A stretch of DNA of 10,424 nucleotides from Fen-999 sp964469455. GTDB lineage: Bacteria > Pseudomonadota > Gammaproteobacteria > Burkholderiales > Rhodocyclaceae. The stretch is taken from NCBI GenBank assembly GCA_964469455.1, contig CAYXZX010000093.1, positions 1-10,424 on the forward strand, given 5' to 3'. The notes under the pieces are model-generated. The model searched no databases. It had not been told where the DNA came from and worked only from the letters and a program-made list of their open reading frames with translations. Numbering within the stretch: the first letter of the stretch is position 1; every line of letters begins with the position of its first letter. Made by a program: the position numbers and the translations under genes. Shown in pieces: positions 6,645 through 10,424 of the stretch.

Positions 6645-6743
6645 TCCCTACCATGCGATATTCCCTCAGCAACAGCGCTGTCCTCGGTGGCCCTGGCCGT
6701 GAACGGATCGCCGCATGCGCCTGATTTCCCGGAAAGCCCGTCG

Positions 6744-7763
6744 ATGAATCCCCTACTCTTGCTGCTGTCGCTCCTGTTCGTGGCCGCTTGCGGCAGGGAG
6801 GCGCCGGCCAGTGCGCAGATCGCCACCGGACCGAAGACGGTGCGGGTGACGAAAGTCAGCCGTGGCGACGCGCCGGCGGACGCCCGTTACAGCGGCGAGA
6901 TTCGGGCGCGCCACGAGTCGACACTGAGTTTCCGTGTCGGCGGCAAGCTGATCGAGCGCCTGGTCGATGCCGGGGCCCGTGTCAAGGCCGGCCAGCCGCT
7001 GGCGCGGCTCGATCCGATCGATGCTCGCCTGGCCGCCAGCCAAGCCGAGGCGAATGCCGCCCTGGCCGAGGCGGAACTGCGCCGCGCCCAGGACCTGCAA
7101 GCGAAATCCTTCGTCAGCCAGGCCGCGCTCGACGCCAGGATCACGGCGGCCAAGGCCGCGCGAGCCCAGGCGCAGCTGGCCGCCAACCAGGCGGTCTACA
7201 CCACCTTGTACGCCGACAAGGCGGGTGTCGTGGCCGCCGTGCTGGCCGAGCCTGGCCAGGTCGTGGCGGCCGGGCAGGGCGTGCTGCGCGTCGCCCGCGA
7301 TGGCGAACGCGAGGTGGCGATCGGTTTGCCCGAAGGCGTGCTGGCGACCATTCGCCCCGGCACGGCCGCCTCCGTCAGCCTTTGGGCCGACGGCAGGACC
7401 TATGAAGGCCGGGTGAGGGAGGTCGCGCCGGTTGCCGACGCCGCCACGCGCACTTTCGTCGCCCGGATCACCCTGGTCGGCGCGGACCCATTGCTGCCAT
7501 TGGGGCTGACGGCCTCGGCGAGTTTCTCCGCGCCGGGCACGGGCCGGATGGTGGTGCCGACGGCGGCACTGTTCCAGCAGGGCGACCAGCCGGCAGTCTG
7601 GGTGGTGGGCGCCGAGAGCACGGTCGCCTTGCGCGCGGTCCAGGTCGAGCGCCTTGCCGACACCGGCGCGGTACTCAAAGGCGGGTTGCAGGAGGGCGAG
7701 CGCATCGTTGCCGCCGGGGCGTTCAAGCTGATCGAGGGCGAAAAAGTTCGCGTCGTCGATTGA
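6744..7763 (+). CDS. RND efflux periplasmic adaptor (membrane fusion lipoprotein)
   Basis: This 339-residue adaptor would bridge an inner-membrane RND pump and an outer-membrane channel in the periplasm. The N-terminus is a lipoprotein signal: a leucine-rich core at residues 4-12 and a lipobox V-A-A-C with lipidated Cys16. Then come the first beta-barrel and lipoyl half (about 48-97, with the GGKL turn typical of adaptors), a short alpha-helical hairpin rich in Ala, Gln and Glu (about 98-155), the second lipoyl half (YADKAGVV region), a beta-barrel and a membrane-proximal domain ending in an L-I-E-G-E-K-V segment. The ATG at 6744 is preferred over upstream in-frame GTG 6633 because it starts the signal peptide and has GGAAAG 7 nt before it. 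Its TGA shares the A with the ATG of the permease (TGATG). The short hairpin and the permease relationship place it near the TriA/VexE-like adaptors; substrates are unknown. Confidence 0.9.
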   Translation: MNPLLLLLSLLFVAACGREAPASAQIATGPKTVRVTKVSRGDAPADARYSGEIRARHESTLSFRVGGKLIERLVDAGARVKAGQPLARLDPIDARLAASQAEANAALAEAELRRAQDLQAKSFVSQAALDARITAAKAARAQAQLAANQAVYTTLYADKAGVVAAVLAEPGQVVAAGQGVLRVARDGEREVAIGLPEGVLATIRPGTAASVSLWADGRTYEGRVREVAPVADAATRTFVARITLVGADPLLPLGLTASASFSAPGTGRMVVPTAALFQQGDQPAVWVVGAESTVALRAVQVERLADTGAVLKGGLQEGERIVAAGAFKLIEGEKVRVVD

Positions 7764-10424
7764 TGAGGCGCGTCAATCTTTCTCGCTGGGCGCTCGAGCA
7801 TCCGTCGATGATCCTCTATCTGATCGTCGTGCTGATGGTCATGGGCGTCATGTCGTTCCTGAAGCTGGGGCGCGCCGAGGATCCGGACTTCACGTTCAAG
7901 GTCATGGTGGTGCGCACGCAATGGCCCGGAGCGACGGCCCGGGAAGTCGAAACCGAGCTGACCGAGCGCATCGAGAAGAAGCTGCAGGAAACCCCGTTTC
8001 TCGACGTCGTTTACTCCTCTTCGCGCGCTGGCGAGTCGCTGGTGTTCATCCAGCTGAAGGACTACACGGCGAAGTCCGACGTGCCGGAATCCTGGCGGCA
8101 GGTGCGCAAGAAGCTCGACGACATCAAGTCGACGTTGCCGACCGGCGTGGTCGGACCATTCCCGAACGACGAGTTCGGCGACGTCTACATGAACATCTTC
8201 GCGCTGACCAGCGAGGATGGCGCCGGGCACGACCTGGCCGCCCTGCGGCGCGAAGCCGACCGGATGGCGCGCGAGCTGCGCATGCTGGCCGACGTCAAGA
8301 AAGTGGACCTGCTGGGTGTGCAGGACGAGAAGATCTACATCGATGTCGCGCCGGCGCGGCTGGCGGCCCTCGGCATCACGCCGGCGCAGGTCGGCGAGGC
8401 GCTGGCCAGACAGAATGCGGTGACGCCGGCGGGTTTCGTCGAGACTTCGACCGACCGCCTGCGCCTGCGCGTCAGCGGCGCATTCGATTCCGTGGCGCGC
8501 GTTCGCGACGCAGATCTCGCGGTCGGCGGCCGGCATTTTCGTCTGTCCGACATCGCCGAGGTCAGGCGCGGACTGGCCGATCCGCCCAATCCGCGCATGC
8601 GCTTCGATGGCCGCGACGCCATCGGTGTCGGCGTGGTGATGATCCGGGGCGGCGATGGCATCCGCCTGGGCCGCAGCCTCAAGGCCGAGGTCAGCCGGCT
8701 GGCCGCCAGCCTGCCGGTGGGCATGGCGGTGGCGACAGTGGCCGATCAGCCCGAGATCATCCGCGGCTCCCTCGACCTGTTCCTCAGCAGCCTGGCCGAG
8801 GCGCTGCTGATCGTGCTGGCCGTGAGCTTCCTGACGCTGGGCGTGCGCACCGGCATGGTGGTGGCGCTCTCGATTCCTCTGGTGCTGGCGATGACCTTCC
8901 TGCTGATGAAGATGCTGGGCATCGACCTGCACCGGATTTCCCTGGGAGCGCTGATCGTTGCGCTGGGCCTGCTGGTCGACGATGCCATCATCGCGGTCGA
9001 GATGATGGTGGTGAAGATCGAACAGGGCCTCGACAAGGTCAAGGCGGCGACGTTCGCGTATACGTCGACGGCCTTCCCGATGCTCACCGGCACGCTGATC
9101 ACCGTCGCCGGCTTCACACCGGTCGGCTTCGCGCATTCGGGCGCCGGCGAGTACGCAGGCGCGATTTTCTCGGTGACGGCCGTCGCCCTGTTGGTGTCGT
9201 GGATTGTCGCGGTGGTGTTCACGCCCTATCTCGGATTCAAGCTGCTCGATGTCGAGAAGCTGCGCAAGTATGGTGAGGAACATCATGGCGACATTTACGA
9301 CACGCCTTTCTATCACCGGTTTCGCGCCCTGGTGACGTGGTGCCTGCGGCACCGCTGGACCACCATCGTCGTCACGGTGGTGACGTTTGGCTTGAGCATC
9401 GTCGCCTTCAACATCGTGGTCCAGAAGCAGTTCTTCCCCACTTCGATCCGCCCGGAACTCCTGATCGATCTGTGGTTGCCGCAGGGCTCGTCGCTGAAAG
9501 CCACGGAGCACGAGGTCAGGCGGGTCGAGGCCCTGCTCAAGACCAGCCCCTACAAGGATGGCATCTCCAGTTTCAGCGCCTACACCGGCAATGGCGCGCC
9601 GCGCTTTTACCTCTCGCTCAACCAGCAGCTGTTCAACGACAACTTCGGCCAGCTGGTGCTGATGACGCGGACGCTTGAGGACCGCGAGTCCCTGCGACTT
9701 CGCCTGATCGAGACGTTCGAGAACGGTGACGGCTCGTGGAGCCACTTGCGCACCCGCGTGCATCGGCTCGAGAACGGCCCCCCGGTGGGTTATCCGGTGG
9801 TATTCCGTGCCATGGGCGAGGATTTGGTGACGCTGCGGCGCGTGGCCAGCGAGGTTGCCGACGTGATGCGCGCCAATCCCAACGTTCGCGACGTACATTT
9901 CGACTGGAACGAAAAGGCCCGGAGCATCCGGGTCGAAATCGATCAGGATCGCGCCCGGCAACTGGGCGTGAGCAGTCAGGATGTCGCCCAGGTCCTGCAG
10001 GCCCACGAGGTTGGCGCGACCTTGACGCAGTACCGGGAGGGCGACCAGTTGATCGACATCGTCTGGCGAGGCGGCGGTCCCGAGCGCGGCAGCCTCGACC
10101 GACTGGCCGACCTGCCGGTGCCCGCCAACATGGCCGCCGGCGGCAAATGGGTGCCCCTGGCGCAGGTGGCGCGGCTGGTGCCGGTGCTCGAGGAAGGCAT
10201 CATCTGGCGCCGCAACCGCCTGCCGTCGATCCAGATTCGTGCCGACCTGGCCAACAACCGGATCACCGGTCCGACCGCCACCCTGCAGATCGATCCGCAG
10301 CTGGATGTCATCAGGAATAACCTGCCGCCCGGCTATCGGGTCGAAATCGGCGGCGCCATCGAGGAAACTGCCAAGAACGAGGCGGCGCTGCAGGCCGTCA
10401 TGCCGTTCATGGCCCTGGCCGTGG
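7763..10424 (+). CDS. RND efflux transporter permease subunit, TriC-like (3' truncated)
   Basis: An inner-membrane proton-driven RND pump of the hydrophobe/amphiphile efflux (AcrB) family. I translated the frame by hand from ATG 7763 to the window end: 887 codons without a stop or frameshift, against about 1,020-1,050 for the family, so roughly 140-150 C-terminal residues (TM9-TM12) lie outside. TM1 is about 13-33; the first porter loop runs to ~335; TM2-TM6 lie at about 338-490; TM7 at ~531-553; the second loop to ~875; TM8 is beginning at the end. TM4 carries the proton-relay Asp406-Asp407 pair (AcrB D407/D408). The partner lysine of TM10 is beyond the window. Segments such as RAEDPDFTFKV near residue 38 and LENGPPVGYP near 670 closely resemble P. 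aeruginosa TriC as I remember it. The start shares one base with the adaptor stop. Substrates cannot be inferred. Confidence 0.93.
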   Translation, partial: MRRVNLSRWALEHPSMILYLIVVLMVMGVMSFLKLGRAEDPDFTFKVMVVRTQWPGATAREVETELTERIEKKLQETPFLDVVYSSSRAGESLVFIQLKDYTAKSDVPESWRQVRKKLDDIKSTLPTGVVGPFPNDEFGDVYMNIFALTSEDGAGHDLAALRREADRMARELRMLADVKKVDLLGVQDEKIYIDVAPARLAALGITPAQVGEALARQNAVTPAGFVETSTDRLRLRVSGAFDSVARVRDADLAVGGRHFRLSDIAEVRRGLADPPNPRMRFDGRDAIGVGVVMIRGGDGIRLGRSLKAEVSRLAASLPVGMAVATVADQPEIIRGSLDLFLSSLAEALLIVLAVSFLTLGVRTGMVVALSIPLVLAMTFLLMKMLGIDLHRISLGALIVALGLLVDDAIIAVEMMVVKIEQGLDKVKAATFAYTSTAFPMLTGTLITVAGFTPVGFAHSGAGEYAGAIFSVTAVALLVSWIVAVVFTPYLGFKLLDVEKLRKYGEEHHGDIYDTPFYHRFRALVTWCLRHRWTTIVVTVVTFGLSIVAFNIVVQKQFFPTSIRPELLIDLWLPQGSSLKATEHEVRRVEALLKTSPYKDGISSFSAYTGNGAPRFYLSLNQQLFNDNFGQLVLMTRTLEDRESLRLRLIETFENGDGSWSHLRTRVHRLENGPPVGYPVVFRAMGEDLVTLRRVASEVADVMRANPNVRDVHFDWNEKARSIRVEIDQDRARQLGVSSQDVAQVLQAHEVGATLTQYREGDQLIDIVWRGGGPERGSLDRLADLPVPANMAAGGKWVPLAQVARLVPVLEEGIIWRRNRLPSIQIRADLANNRITGPTATLQIDPQLDVIRNNLPPGYRVEIGGAIEETAKNEAALQAVMPFMALAV

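Larger units (their letters stand above)
6470..6743. other. Divergent intergenic region between dehydrogenase and RND efflux operon
   Basis: No credible gene lies in these 274 bases. An in-frame GTG at 6633 could extend the adaptor by 37 residues, but the extension has no signal-peptide character, whereas the ATG at 6744 begins a clean lipoprotein signal. The region holds the minus-strand promoter and ribosome site of the dehydrogenase, a spaced direct repeat and an inverted repeat. For the efflux operon the best plus-strand elements are weak: TTGACG at 6540-6545 followed 17 nt later by TAAGTT (3 of 6), and TTGTCA at 6575-6580 without a good -10 at normal spacing. The plus-strand promoter therefore remains unassigned. 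No regulator gene is present here, so any controller is encoded elsewhere. Confidence 0.6.

Noticed and set aside
6633..6743. N-terminal 37-residue extension of the adaptor from GTG 6633.
   Set aside because: The extension is not signal-like, and the ATG at 6744 begins a textbook lipoprotein signal with a well-spaced GGAAAG ribosome site.
6602..6826. A 74-codon minus-strand open frame over the intergenic region and the adaptor start.
   Set aside because: It has no ribosome site, no family resemblance, and overlaps the adaptor signal peptide.
7400..10006. An 868-codon open frame on the minus strand opposite the RND permease.
   Set aside because: It has the same low-complexity His/Gln/Arg/Asp composition and no domain. 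The plus-strand frame from 7763 encodes a continuous RND permease with the TM4 Asp-Asp pair.

Overview
The window is GC-rich (roughly two thirds G+C by eye) and densely coded, with overlapping start and stop codons. Gene content and protein style suggest a Gram-negative proteobacterium, most likely a betaproteobacterium, possibly of the Rhodocyclales type. That placement is inference: no rRNA or marker gene is present. Nine protein genes cover almost everything. I saw no tRNA, rRNA, CRISPR array, insertion sequence or phage gene.

Positions 1-3785, plus strand: the end of a leucine/isovalerate catabolic cluster. It holds a 5'-truncated biotin-carrying alpha subunit of 3-methylcrotonyl-CoA carboxylase (liuD type), then HMG-CoA lyase (liuE type), then a metallo-beta-lactamase-fold hydrolase overlapping the lyase by 4 nt. 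The first two catalyse the carboxylation and final cleavage steps of leucine breakdown to acetoacetate and acetyl-CoA.

Positions 3819-5587, plus strand: a compact three-gene unit made of rapZ (P-loop regulator/RNase adapter family), a small membrane-anchored NusG-domain-II protein, and a Gx-transporter/HepT-component-I-like membrane protein. The NusG-II and Gx genes form a known pair. Their coupling to rapZ is more unusual, and this RapZ lacks the four basic residues I recall as needed for sRNA binding in E. coli.

Positions 5594-6469, minus strand: a beta-hydroxyacid dehydrogenase of the tartronate-semialdehyde reductase (GarR/GlxR) type. It converges on the Gx gene with only 6 nt between them and has a recognisable promoter and ribosome binding site.

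Positions 6470-6743: a divergent intergenic region with the dehydrogenase promoter, a spaced direct repeat and an operator-like inverted repeat.

Positions 6744-10424, plus strand: an RND efflux operon with a lipoprotein periplasmic adaptor and an inner-membrane RND permease (TriC-like in sequence), which runs off the window before its last ~140-150 residues. No outer-membrane channel gene is visible.

The genes look like ordinary chromosomal content. I did not find a convincing undescribed system. The points most worth a second look are the RapZ C-terminus and its operon partners, the hydrolase coupled to HMG-CoA lyase, and the unassigned repeats in front of the efflux operon.
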